DNA of 64,000 bases from DATJSJ01 sp035504175 (lineage in GTDB: Bacteria > Pseudomonadota > Alphaproteobacteria > Acetobacterales > Acetobacteraceae), in assembly GCA_035504175.1 (NCBI GenBank), contig DATJSJ010000120.1, positions 1 through 64,000 on the forward strand, in the 5' to 3' direction. This document shows positions 17,490 to 25,372 of this stretch, piece after piece. The position numbers were made by a program, and so were the translations under genes. Each line of letters starts with the position of its first letter. The first letter of the stretch is position 1. The notes beneath the pieces are model-generated. The model saw nothing but the letters and a program-made list of their open reading frames with translations. It searched no databases and was not told where the DNA came from.

Positions 17490-19286
17490 ATGATGGCCAG
17501 CCTGCCCATGCTGCCCGACACCGCGCCGTTCGCCGCCGAGCAGATCGCGGTGCTGAACAAGGTCATGGTGGCGACGACGCCGGAGCAGCGGAGCTGGCTG
17601 TCCGGCTTCCTCGCCGGCTACCAGGCCGCGACCGCCGCGCCCCAGGCGAGCCCGGCGGCGCCGCCCGCGACGCGCCAGCCGCTCTCGATCCTGTTCGCGA
17701 CCGAGTCCGGCAACAGCGAGGCGCTCGCCGCCAAGGCGCGTCTGGTCGCGACCCGGCTCGGCTTCGCCGCGCGCGCGATCGACATGGCGGACGCGACGCC
17801 GGAGGTGATGGCCAAGGCGTCGAACCTGCTGGTTATTGCCAGCACCTGGGGCGAGGGTGACCCGCCGCAGCGCGCGATCGATTTCTACACCGGGCTGATG
17901 GCCGACGCCGCGCCGCGCTTCGACGGCGTGCGCTACGCCGTGCTGGCGCTGGGCGATCGCGCCTACGCGAATTTCTGCGAGACCGGCCGGCGCTTCGACG
18001 AGCGGCTGGCAGCACTCGGCGGCGCCCGCATCGCCGATCGCATCGAGTGCGACGTCGATTACGAGACCCGCGCGAAGGCGTGGATCGACGGCACGCTCGG
18101 CACGCTGCAGGCGCTACTGGCGGAGGCGGCGGATGCGGATCCGGCCGAGCCGGGTGCCGACGTCATCCATGTCGATTTCGCGCGCGGCCCGGCGGAGCAG
18201 GCCTGGACCCGCAGCCGCCCGTTCGAGGCGGAGATCACCGAGCGGATCAACCTGAACAGCAGCCGCTCCACCGCCGAGACCTGGCATGTCGAGTTGTCGC
18301 TCGCCGGCTCCGGCATCACCTACGAACCCGGCGACGCGCTCGGTTTCGTGCCGACCAACGATCCGGCGCTGGTCGATGAGGTGCTGACTGCCGCCGGGCT
18401 CGCCGGCGATGCGACGCTGCACGCCGCACTCGCCGACCGGTTCGACGTCACCACCCTGACCCGGCTGCAGATCGCCGAATTCGGCCGCATGACCGGCGAC
18501 GCGGCGCTGATCGAGCTTGGCGCCGACGCGGCGCGGGCCGCCGCCTTCATCGAGGGGCGGCAGGTGATCGACCTGCTGGCGGCGGCGCCGCACAGGCTGA
18601 CGCCGGAGCAGCTCACCGGGCTGCTGCGGCCGCTGCCGCCGCGGCTCTACTCCATCGCGTCCAGCCTGCGCGCGGTGCCGGAGGAGGCGCATCTGCTGAT
18701 CGGCGCGGTGCGCTTCGAAACCCATGGCCGCGCCCGCAAGGGCGTCGCCTCGGCGGACGTGGCGGAGCGGCGCCGGGTCGGCGAGACGATGAAGGTCTAT
18801 CTCAAGCCGAACTCGCATTTCCGGCTGCCGGCCGATCCGGCGACCCCGATCGTCATGATCGGCCCCGGCACCGGCATCGCGCCGTTCCGCGCCTTCGTCC
18901 AGGACCGCGACGCGACGGGTGCGGCCGGTCGGTCCTGGCTGTTCTTCGGCAACCGGCAATACACGCACGACTTCCTGTACCAGCTCGAATGGCAGGACTT
19001 CCTCGCGCGCGGCGCGCTGAGCCGGCTCGACGTCGCCTTCTCCCGCGACCAGCGCGAGAAGGTGTACGTGCAGCACCGGTTGTGGGAGCAGCGGCGCGAT
19101 CTCTATGCCTGGATGGAGGACGGCGCCGTCGTCTATGTCTGCGGCGACGCCAACGCGATGGCCAAGGACGTGCACGCGACGCTCGCGCGCGTCATCGCCG
19201 ACCAGGCCAGCGTCGACGCCGAGGCGGCGCAGGCCTATCTCGACCGCATGCGCCGCGCCGGGCGCTACCTTCGGGACGTGTATTGA
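17490..19286 (+). CDS. cysJ: Sulfite reductase (NADPH) flavoprotein subunit
   Basis: A 598-residue diflavin reductase passing electrons from NADPH through FAD and FMN to the CysI hemoprotein. In order: an N-terminal Leu-rich helix region, a flavodoxin domain ('ILFATESGNSEALA', 'STWGEGDPP', 'LALGDRAYANFC'), an Ala/Pro/Asp linker, the FAD domain ('RLYSIASS', 'GRARKGVAS') and the NADPH domain ('GPGTGIAPFRAF', 'FFGNR', 'YVCGDANAMAKDV'). It ends in the canonical 'YLRDVY'. AGGAGAG at 17481-17487 serves ATG at 17490 or the next codon, ATG at 17493, which has the better spacing. The stop overlaps the cysI start by one base. Confidence 0.92.
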   Translation: MMASLPMLPDTAPFAAEQIAVLNKVMVATTPEQRSWLSGFLAGYQAATAAPQASPAAPPATRQPLSILFATESGNSEALAAKARLVATRLGFAARAIDMADATPEVMAKASNLLVIASTWGEGDPPQRAIDFYTGLMADAAPRFDGVRYAVLALGDRAYANFCETGRRFDERLAALGGARIADRIECDVDYETRAKAWIDGTLGTLQALLAEAADADPAEPGADVIHVDFARGPAEQAWTRSRPFEAEITERINLNSSRSTAETWHVELSLAGSGITYEPGDALGFVPTNDPALVDEVLTAAGLAGDATLHAALADRFDVTTLTRLQIAEFGRMTGDAALIELGADAARAAAFIEGRQVIDLLAAAPHRLTPEQLTGLLRPLPPRLYSIASSLRAVPEEAHLLIGAVRFETHGRARKGVASADVAERRRVGETMKVYLKPNSHFRLPADPATPIVMIGPGTGIAPFRAFVQDRDATGAAGRSWLFFGNRQYTHDFLYQLEWQDFLARGALSRLDVAFSRDQREKVYVQHRLWEQRRDLYAWMEDGAVVYVCGDANAMAKDVHATLARVIADQASVDAEAAQAYLDRMRRAGRYLRDVY

Positions 19287-20998
19287 TGGCCGACGAGAAG
19301 AAGCTCTCCCGCAACGAGACCATCAAGGAGGAGAGCCGCTTCCTGCGCGGCAGCATCGCCGAGGGGCTGCACCGGGCCGAGACCGGCGCGCTGTCCGAGG
19401 ACGACACCCAGCTCACCAAGTTCCACGGCATCTACCAGCAGGATGACCGCGACCTGCGCGCCGAGCGCGGCAGGAAGAAGATGGAGAAGGCGTTCAGCTT
19501 CATGGCCCGGCTGCGCATTCCGGGCGGCACGCTGACGCCGGCGCAATGGCTGGCGCTGGACGACATCGCGCAAGAGCGCGCCAACGGCACGATCCGGCTG
19601 ACGACGCGCCAGACCGTGCAGTTCCACGGTATCATCAAGACCAATCTCCGCCCGGCGATCGCCGCGATCAACCGCGCGATGCTCGACACGGTCGCCGCCT
19701 GTGGCGACGTCAACCGCAACGTCATCGCGACCTCGAACCCGTACGAGCGGGCGACGCATGGCGCGGTGGTCGCGCTGGCCCGCGCGGTCAGCCTGGCGCT
19801 GCTGCCGAAGAGCCGCGCCTATCACGAGATCTGGATCGGCGACGAGCTGGTCGCGGGCGGCGAGGAGGAGGACGAGCCGATCTACGGCCGCACCTACCTG
19901 CCGCGCAAGTTCAAGATCGCGATCACCGTGCCGCCGCACAACGACGTCGATGTGTTCGCGCATGATCTCGGCTTCATCGCGATCGTCGAGGACGGGCGGA
20001 TCGCCGGCTACAACGTCACCGCCGGCGGCGGCATGGGCATGACGCATGGCGAGCCGGACACCTTCCCGCGCACCGGCGACGTGCTCGGCTTCTGCGCGCC
20101 GGACCAGGTGATCGCGGTCGCCGAGCAGGTGGTGACGACGCAGCGCGATTTCGGCGACCGCGCCGACCGCAAGCATGCGCGACTGAAATACACCATCGAG
20201 CGCATGGGCGTGGACGGCTTCCGCGCCGAGCTCGAGCGCCGGCTTGGCTTCGCGCTGGCGCCGGCGCGGCCGTTCCATCTCGAAGGCAACGGTGACCGCT
20301 ATGGCTGGCGCGAGGGCGATGACGGGCTCGCGCATTACACGCTGTTCGTCGAGAACGGTCGCATCGCCGACACGGGCACGCGGCGGCTGCTGAGCGGGTT
20401 GCGCGCGATCGCCGGCGTGCATGCCGGCACGTTCGTGCTGACCTGCAACCAGAACCTGACCATCGCGCAGGTGGCCCCGGACCGGCGGCCGGCGATCGAC
20501 GCGCTGCTCGCCGAATACGGGCTGGACGGCGACGTGACCGCGCTGCGTCGCCACGCCATGGCCTGTGTCGCCTTGCCGACCTGCGGCCTCGCGTTGGCCG
20601 AAAGCGAGCGCTATCTGCCGAGTCTGGTGACCGAACTCGATGCGGTGATGGCGCGGCTGGGGCTCGCGGAGGACGCGATCACGCTGCGCATGACCGGCTG
20701 CCCGAACGGCTGCGCGCGGCCGTATCTGGCGGAGATCGGCCTGGTCGGGCGCGGACCCGGCACCTACAACCTCTATCTCGGCGCCGCCTTCGACGGCTCG
20801 CGGCTGAACAAGCTGTACATGAAGGACGTAAGCGACGCCGCGATCGTCGCCGCGTTGACGCCGCTGCTCGAGGAATATGCGCGCGATCGGGAATCGGGCG
20901 AGCGGTTCGGCGATTTCGTCATCCGTCGCGGTCATGTGCAGGCGACCGTGGGCGGCAACCGCTTCCACGCCGATCTCGCGCCGGGGCTGGCGGCGTAA
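19286..20998 (+). CDS. cysI: Sulfite reductase (NADPH) hemoprotein subunit
   Basis: A 570-residue siroheme/[4Fe-4S] enzyme that reduces sulfite to sulfide by six electrons. The cluster-siroheme cysteines are all present: Cys427 and Cys433 (C-x5-C in 'ACVALPTCG') and Cys472 and Cys476 (C-x3-C in 'TGCPNGCARP'). The N-terminal parachain motifs 'KFHGIYQQDDRD' and 'LTTRQTVQFHGI' are also intact, and length matches CysI. It overlaps cysJ by one base (TGATG). Together with cysH and the siroheme genes it completes sulfate-to-sulfide assimilation from APS. The arylsulfatase further downstream could supply sulfate. Confidence 0.93.
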   Translation: MADEKKLSRNETIKEESRFLRGSIAEGLHRAETGALSEDDTQLTKFHGIYQQDDRDLRAERGRKKMEKAFSFMARLRIPGGTLTPAQWLALDDIAQERANGTIRLTTRQTVQFHGIIKTNLRPAIAAINRAMLDTVAACGDVNRNVIATSNPYERATHGAVVALARAVSLALLPKSRAYHEIWIGDELVAGGEEEDEPIYGRTYLPRKFKIAITVPPHNDVDVFAHDLGFIAIVEDGRIAGYNVTAGGGMGMTHGEPDTFPRTGDVLGFCAPDQVIAVAEQVVTTQRDFGDRADRKHARLKYTIERMGVDGFRAELERRLGFALAPARPFHLEGNGDRYGWREGDDGLAHYTLFVENGRIADTGTRRLLSGLRAIAGVHAGTFVLTCNQNLTIAQVAPDRRPAIDALLAEYGLDGDVTALRRHAMACVALPTCGLALAESERYLPSLVTELDAVMARLGLAEDAITLRMTGCPNGCARPYLAEIGLVGRGPGTYNLYLGAAFDGSRLNKLYMKDVSDAAIVAALTPLLEEYARDRESGERFGDFVIRRGHVQATVGGNRFHADLAPGLAA

Positions 20999-21011
20999 CG
21001 TCCGTCGCACG

Positions 21012-21029
21012 CGCCGCCGACCGGCGGCG
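21012..21029 (+). terminator. Stem-loop after cysI
   Basis: Arms CGCCGCC (21012-21018) and GGCGGCG (21023-21029) with a 4-base loop, 13 bases past the cysI stop. A GC-only stem without a T-run, so a weak or Rho-assisted terminator at best. Confidence 0.4.
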
Positions 21030-21166
21030 GAGCGCTGCCGGATGCTGCATCCGCCGGGGATCACCGGCCATGCGCCGGCGCGCTTGGGTCGGCTGGGCGG
21101 ACCCGATGCCTTCCGAGGACGGGCGCTGCCGGGCGTGGCCCGAAGGCGTGGCGGCCGGACGAGCGA

Positions 21167-21868
21167 CTACGGCAGGACGATCGCGCGCTTCGCCTCGATC
21201 GTGCGCCGCCAGCGTGCCCGCAGTTCGGCCGGGCGACAGCCGTAGCGCTCGTCCAGAAACGCCGCGTCGCTGATCCGATCCGTCCGGAAATGCCGGAAAT
21301 CCTGGCGCAGCTCGCACCAGGCGGCGAGCAGCCGCACCGTCTCGGCATAGCCGATGATCGTCGGCCAGATCGTGCGCTCGGTGTCGCGCGCCTGCTCGTC
21401 GCGATAGCGGATGCGGATCTTGCGGCCGCTGCGGATCCAGGCGCGGGTCCGGGCGATGTCGAGCCCATCGCGCGCCGTTGCCTGGCGCGGCGGCACGCCG
21501 GTGCTCGGCTCGGCGATGAACGGGCGCAGTCGCTCGGGGACGACGGCGGCGATCTTGGCGACCAGATCCCGCGCCGCACCGGCGAGCACGGGATCGCCCT
21601 GGTCGGCGACCCATTGCGCGCCGAGCACCGCTGCTTCCAGTTCGTCCGGTGTCAGCATCAGCGGCGGCATGTCGAAGTCGCGGTCGAGCACGTATCCGAT
21701 GCCCGCCTCGCCGCGGATCGGCACGCGCTGTCCGATCAGCGCGGCGATATCGCGATAGACCGAACGCTGCGACACTTCGAGCTCGGCGGCGAGCCGCACG
21801 GCGGTGACCGGGCGGGCTGATCGCCGCAGCACCTGGATGATCTGGAACAGCCGCTCGGCGCGGCGCAT
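21167..21868 (-). CDS. YafY/WYL-domain transcriptional regulator
   Basis: A 233-residue DNA-binding regulator. Residues 1-60 form a winged helix of the DeoR/HTH-11 type ('RLFQIIQVLRR', 'VTAVRLAAELEVSQRSVYRDIAAL'). The remainder carries a WYL-type ligand-sensing domain ('IRIRYRDEQARDTERTIWPTIIGYAETVRLLAAWCELRQDFRHFRTDRI', read across about 152-200). WYL domains sense nucleotides or other small ligands. It is divergent from a VOC-family gene with a 100-base gap that contains a perfect palindrome, the probable operator for autoregulation and for control of the neighbour. Confidence 0.88.
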   Translation of the reverse strand: MRRAERLFQIIQVLRRSARPVTAVRLAAELEVSQRSVYRDIAALIGQRVPIRGEAGIGYVLDRDFDMPPLMLTPDELEAAVLGAQWVADQGDPVLAGAARDLVAKIAAVVPERLRPFIAEPSTGVPPRQATARDGLDIARTRAWIRSGRKIRIRYRDEQARDTERTIWPTIIGYAETVRLLAAWCELRQDFRHFRTDRISDAAFLDERYGCRPAELRARWRRTIEAKRAIVLP

Positions 21869-21878
21869 GGCGCGCTCC

Positions 21879-21902
21879 CTGCTGACACTATGCTGTCAGC
21901 AG
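21879..21902. promoter_or_regulatory. Palindromic operator candidate for the YafY-type regulator
   Basis: A perfect inverted repeat with 9-bp arms, CTGCTGACA (21879-21887) and TGTCAGCAG (21894-21902), around the 6-base centre CTATGC. It lies 11 bases upstream of the regulator start and about 67 bases upstream of the divergent VOC gene. The TGACA-N6-TGTCA shape fits a dimeric winged-helix protein. Confidence 0.6.
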
Positions 21903-21968
21903 ACCTCCGGCACAACGGCACCGCGCCGCATCGCGGCCCGTCACGCGCCAGGAGGACAGGAGGACAGG

Positions 21969-22367
21969 ATGAAGCTCGTTTCGATCCGTATCATCACGGA
22001 GGACACCGGGCGCCTCGTCGGCTTCTACGAGGCGATCACCGGCCTCGCGGCCACCTGGTACACCGAGGATTTCGCCGAACTCGCGACACCCGCCGTCACG
22101 CTCGCGATCGCCAGCACGCGCACCGTCGCCCTGTTCAAGCCCGGCGCCGCGCATGCCGCCGACAACCACTCGGTGATCATCGAGTGGCGGGTGGACGACG
22201 TCGACGCGACCTATCGCCGGCTGGCCGATGGGATCGGCGAAGTCGTGCAGGCGCCGACCACGATGCCCTGGGGCAATCGCTCGCTGCTGTTCCGCGACCC
22301 GGACGGCAATCTGGTCAACGTCTTCGCCCCGGTCACGGCCGAGGCGATCCGCCGCCTCGACCGATGA
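21969..22367 (+). CDS. VOC superfamily (glyoxalase/bleomycin-resistance-like) protein
   Basis: A 132-residue single-module vicinal-oxygen-chelate protein: 'MKLVSIRIITEDTGRLVGFYEAITGL' at the start, 'SVIIEWRVDDVDATYRRL' in the middle and 'RSLLFRDPDGNLVNVF' at the end are the usual betaalphabeta-beta-beta-beta landmarks. The substrate is unknown. Such proteins act as lyases, dioxygenases or drug-binding proteins. The ribosome-binding region is doubled (AGGAGGACAGG with a shifted second AGGACAGG just before ATG). Divergent pairing with a YafY-type repressor across a palindrome suggests induction by a small molecule. Confidence 0.82.
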   Translation: MKLVSIRIITEDTGRLVGFYEAITGLAATWYTEDFAELATPAVTLAIASTRTVALFKPGAAHAADNHSVIIEWRVDDVDATYRRLADGIGEVVQAPTTMPWGNRSLLFRDPDGNLVNVFAPVTAEAIRRLDR

Positions 22368-22483
22368 GGTGCCGGGCGTCGCGCGAGATCAGGACCGCGC
22401 TCACCCTGCGGGGCGATCCGGTCCGGCCGGTTGCCGCCAGGCGATGACCCGCACTCTCGGCGACGCTACCGCGATATCCGGGG

Positions 22484-23416
22484 CTACTCCGGCTGCCCCG
22501 CCTTGTGTGCGAGCAGCCCCATCAGCCGCCGGTCGCGCCATTCCTGCCGGGAGGCGTGGTCAGCCTCCGGCAGCGCCGCGCGGCGCTCGGCGGTGAGACG
22601 CGCCACCAGCTCCTCGCTGACCGCTCGCGGCCGCATCTGCTCCTGCATCTCCAGCAGCGCCTGGGCATAGCGGTCGCAATAATCGGGCAGGCCGCCCGGC
22701 GCGTTTAGGTCGATCGTCTCGAACGGGCCCATGAACGACCAGCGCAGCCCGAGCCCGTGCTTCACCGTCGCGTCCACATCGGCCTGGGTGGCAACGCCCT
22801 CCTCGACCAGACGGAACGCCTCGCCGAGCAGGGCCGCCTGCAGGCGATTGAGGATGAAGCCCTGCACCTCGCGGCTCACCACCGCCGGCACCATGCCCGC
22901 CTCTCGCATCAGCGCCTGCGCGCGGCGCAGCACCTCGGGATCGGTCCAGGGGGCCGGGCACAGCTCGACCAGCGGCAGCAGGTAGGGCGGGTTGACCGGG
23001 TGCGCGACGATGCAGCGCTGCCGCGCCGCCAGCGTGCCGGTGAAGCGGCTGATCGGGATGGCGCTGGTCGAGCTGGCAAGTATGGTCTCCGGCCCGACCA
23101 GCCGGTCCATGTCGGCGAACAGGTCGCGTTTGACGTCGACCCGCTCCGGCCCGTTTTCCTGGACCCAGATGGCCCCGGCCAGCGCGGCGCCGAACTCCTC
23201 GACCGGATGCATCCGGGCACGCACCGCGTCCGGCGGCTCGCCGCGCAGCAGTCCCGCCTGCTGCAGTTCCGGCAGCCGCGCCTCGGCGAAGCGCAATGCC
23301 GCCGCGGTCGCCTCCGGCGCCGGGTCCCAGAGTGCGACGTCGAAGCCGGCGCGGGCGAAGACGATCGCCCAGGCGCGACCGATCAGGCCGCTGCCGATGA
23401 CCGCGAGCTTGCTCAT
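22484..23416 (-). CDS. 3-hydroxyacyl-CoA dehydrogenase family protein (lambda-crystallin/gulonate dehydrogenase-like)
   Basis: A 310-residue NAD-dependent dehydrogenase. It has the N-terminal Rossmann motif 'AVIGSGLIGRAWA' (residues 4-16), 'WVQENGPE', 'ASSTSAIPIS' and 'AHPVNPPYLLPLVE' (catalytic His), and the C-terminal helical domain with 'GFILNRLQAALLGEAFRLVEEG' and 'GLRWSFMGPF'. A stand-alone enzyme of this length without a hydratase domain resembles L-gulonate 3-dehydrogenase/lambda-crystallin or carnitine dehydrogenase rather than a beta-oxidation enzyme. ATG at 23416 was chosen because AAGGAGG sits five bases upstream; a GTG two codons earlier falls inside that site. Confidence 0.82.
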   Translation of the reverse strand: MSKLAVIGSGLIGRAWAIVFARAGFDVALWDPAPEATAAALRFAEARLPELQQAGLLRGEPPDAVRARMHPVEEFGAALAGAIWVQENGPERVDVKRDLFADMDRLVGPETILASSTSAIPISRFTGTLAARQRCIVAHPVNPPYLLPLVELCPAPWTDPEVLRRAQALMREAGMVPAVVSREVQGFILNRLQAALLGEAFRLVEEGVATQADVDATVKHGLGLRWSFMGPFETIDLNAPGGLPDYCDRYAQALLEMQEQMRPRAVSEELVARLTAERRAALPEADHASRQEWRDRRLMGLLAHKAGQPE

Positions 23417-23572
23417 GCGCACCTCCTTAGTGATCTGACCACTCCGGGAGGGGTGCGGGCAACCGGAACCGGGAGCGCGGCCGCGGCTGCGTCGCGGTCA
23501 TGCGCGTCAGCCAGTGCGGCACGGTCCGTTCCGGCCGGGAGGCCGTGCGGGATCTTCCGAGCACGCCGGATG

Positions 23573-24097
23573 TCAATCGCCCCGATAGCGCAGTCGTTCG
23601 ACCAGCAGGGCGAAGGCGGCGGAGGATTGCCGTCGGCTCCGGTAGTAGAGGTGGTAGCCCGAGAAGGGCGGGCACCAGTCCGCGAGCACGCGCACCAGAC
23701 GCCCGGCATCGAGCAGCGCCGCCGCCTCGTCCTCGAGCACGCAGGCGAGACCGAAGCCGGACAGCGCCGCACGCAGCAGCATCGCGGCATTGTTGAAGGC
23801 GAGCCGTCCCTCGACGCGGACCCGCAACTCGCGGCCCGCCTTCGCGAGTTCCCAGGCGTAGAAAGCGCCCGCGGTCGGCAGTCGCAGATTGATGCATTGA
23901 TGCTGCGCGAGATCCTGCGGAGTGCGCGGTCGCGCCCGGGTCGCGAAGTACGACGGCGCTCCGACCACGGCCACGCGCAGATCGGGCCCGATGCGGACGG
24001 CGACCATGTCCCGGGCGACCGCCTCGCCGAGGCGGACGCCGGCGTCGAAGCGTGCGGCAACGATATCGGTGAGACCGGCCGGATCCTCGCGCCGCAT
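23573..24097 (-). pseudogene. LysR-family regulator, truncated (effector-binding half only)
   Basis: The 174-residue open frame matches only the C-terminal two thirds of the LysR effector-binding domain: 'LTDIVAARFDAGVRLGEAVARDMVAVRIGPDLRVAVVG' spread over residues 9-46, 'PQDLAQHQCINLRLPT' and 'GFGLACVLEDEAAALLDAGRLVRVL'. The first 115-120 residues, including the DNA-binding helix-turn-helix, are absent. A stop codon lies directly upstream in frame (24098-24100), and the DNA beyond encodes no LysR start. It therefore cannot bind DNA and is most likely a deletion remnant. The neighbouring cupin gene is a typical partner of such regulators, so the deletion may have removed local control. Confidence 0.75.
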
Positions 24098-24193
24098 TCA
24101 TGAAGTCCAGGCATAAGTCCATGCGGCTTCCAGGTGCCACTGTGCCGCACGCGCGGCGCCTACTTCGTCTGGGGCAGCGGACGGAGGGTGACC

Positions 24194-24604
24194 ATGGACA
24201 TCAGACGCAGCGGCTTTCAGGCCTCGGCGACGGGACCGGAGGCCTACTTCACGGGTGCGGTCAGGATCGACGCGCGGTTCCAGGGCGAGGGCGACGCGCG
24301 CGTCAGCGGTGCGACGGTCACGTTCGAGCCGGGCGCGCGCACGGCATGGCACACGCATCCGCTCGGCCAGACATTGCTGGTGATGGCCGGGCTCGGACGC
24401 GTGCAGCGCGAGGGTGGCCCGGTCGAGGAGATCCGTCCCGGCGACCTGGTCTGGATCGCGCCGGGCGAGAAGCACTGGCACGGCGCCGCGCCGCACTGCG
24501 CGATGACCCATATCGCGATCGCGGAGATGCTGGACGGCACGCCCGTCACATGGATGCAGAAGGTGACGGACGAAGAGTACGGGGCCGAGCCCGACCGCCG
24601 GTAA
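24194..24604 (+). CDS. Single-domain cupin protein
   Basis: A 136-residue cupin. Motif 1 is 'HTHPLGQTLLVMAGLGRVQ' (His at about 54 and 56, with a Gln where the third ligand is expected) and motif 2 is 'PGDLVWIAPGEKHWHG' (His at about 98). This matches small cupins such as manganese hydroxynitrile lyases and quercetin-dioxygenase-like proteins. The reaction is unknown. GGAGGG precedes ATG at 24194. It is divergent from the truncated LysR gene; such cupins are often next to LysR-controlled oxidoreductases. Confidence 0.8.
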   Translation: MDIRRSGFQASATGPEAYFTGAVRIDARFQGEGDARVSGATVTFEPGARTAWHTHPLGQTLLVMAGLGRVQREGGPVEEIRPGDLVWIAPGEKHWHGAAPHCAMTHIAIAEMLDGTPVTWMQKVTDEEYGAEPDRR

Positions 24605-25372
24605 AGGCACAACCGAGGGTCCCGACCGACGGGCCCGACGGCAGGATCGCGGCCGGCCAGACCGGACGGCGCGACCCGGCCCTGCTCGCGTGCTGTGAGG
24701 CAATGGCTCGCATGCGCGGTGGTTCCAGCTCTGAAGACCCTGGTCAGGCGGAGCGGCGGTTGCGCGCCTGAAGGCGTGGCCTTCCTCCTCTGGACCGCGC
24801 GCAGCCGGCGCATCCGAGCCGGCTCAGGGCGATCGCCCATTCCCTCGGCCCGGGCGTGCCGTCGGCGAAGATGCCTGCGGCATGGCGCCGGGCATGCCGG
24901 CACGGTGCCGGGCGGTGCCGGGCAGAGCCGACACGGCGCCGGGCCATGCCGGGCGGACCTGCGATCCCGTTCGCGGTGACGAACCCGCTGATCGACGGGA
25001 ACAGGACGAGCGGCACCACTGGGTCGGGCAAGGTCAGGATGGGTGGCACGCGCAATGGTGACGCAGGCGCGCGGCGAATATCCCCCCCGCGCGAGATCGT
25101 GCGACAGGTTTCGATTGCGTTCGGCGTACTCGCGCTGCTTGTTCCGTTATGGCAATTCGATTGGTCTGCACGCTATCCTTCGCCACCTGGCGCCAATCGC
25201 GGGAAGCAAAACGGACGGGATGCAACCGCCGGTCGTCGCGGCTGCCATCCTTTTGGCCTGCATCGGCCGCTTCGCATTGGGCTCAATGCCGCTGCGGCTG
25301 GTCCAGCCGTTCACGCCGCCAGGCCGCCGTCGACGGCATCGTCTGAAACCCATACCGACCGAGGAGATCGCG
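24605..25372. other. 768-base gap; GC-rich short direct repeats at about 24877-24955
   Basis: No gene can be supported on either strand. Between about 24877 and 24955 a GC-rich motif close to GGTGCCGGGC or GGCATGCCGG recurs about six times with irregular spacing, giving many alternative hairpins. From about 25090 to 25200 composition becomes less GC-rich, which is where a promoter for the arylsulfatase gene could lie; no confident -35/-10 pair was identified. Confidence 0.4.
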
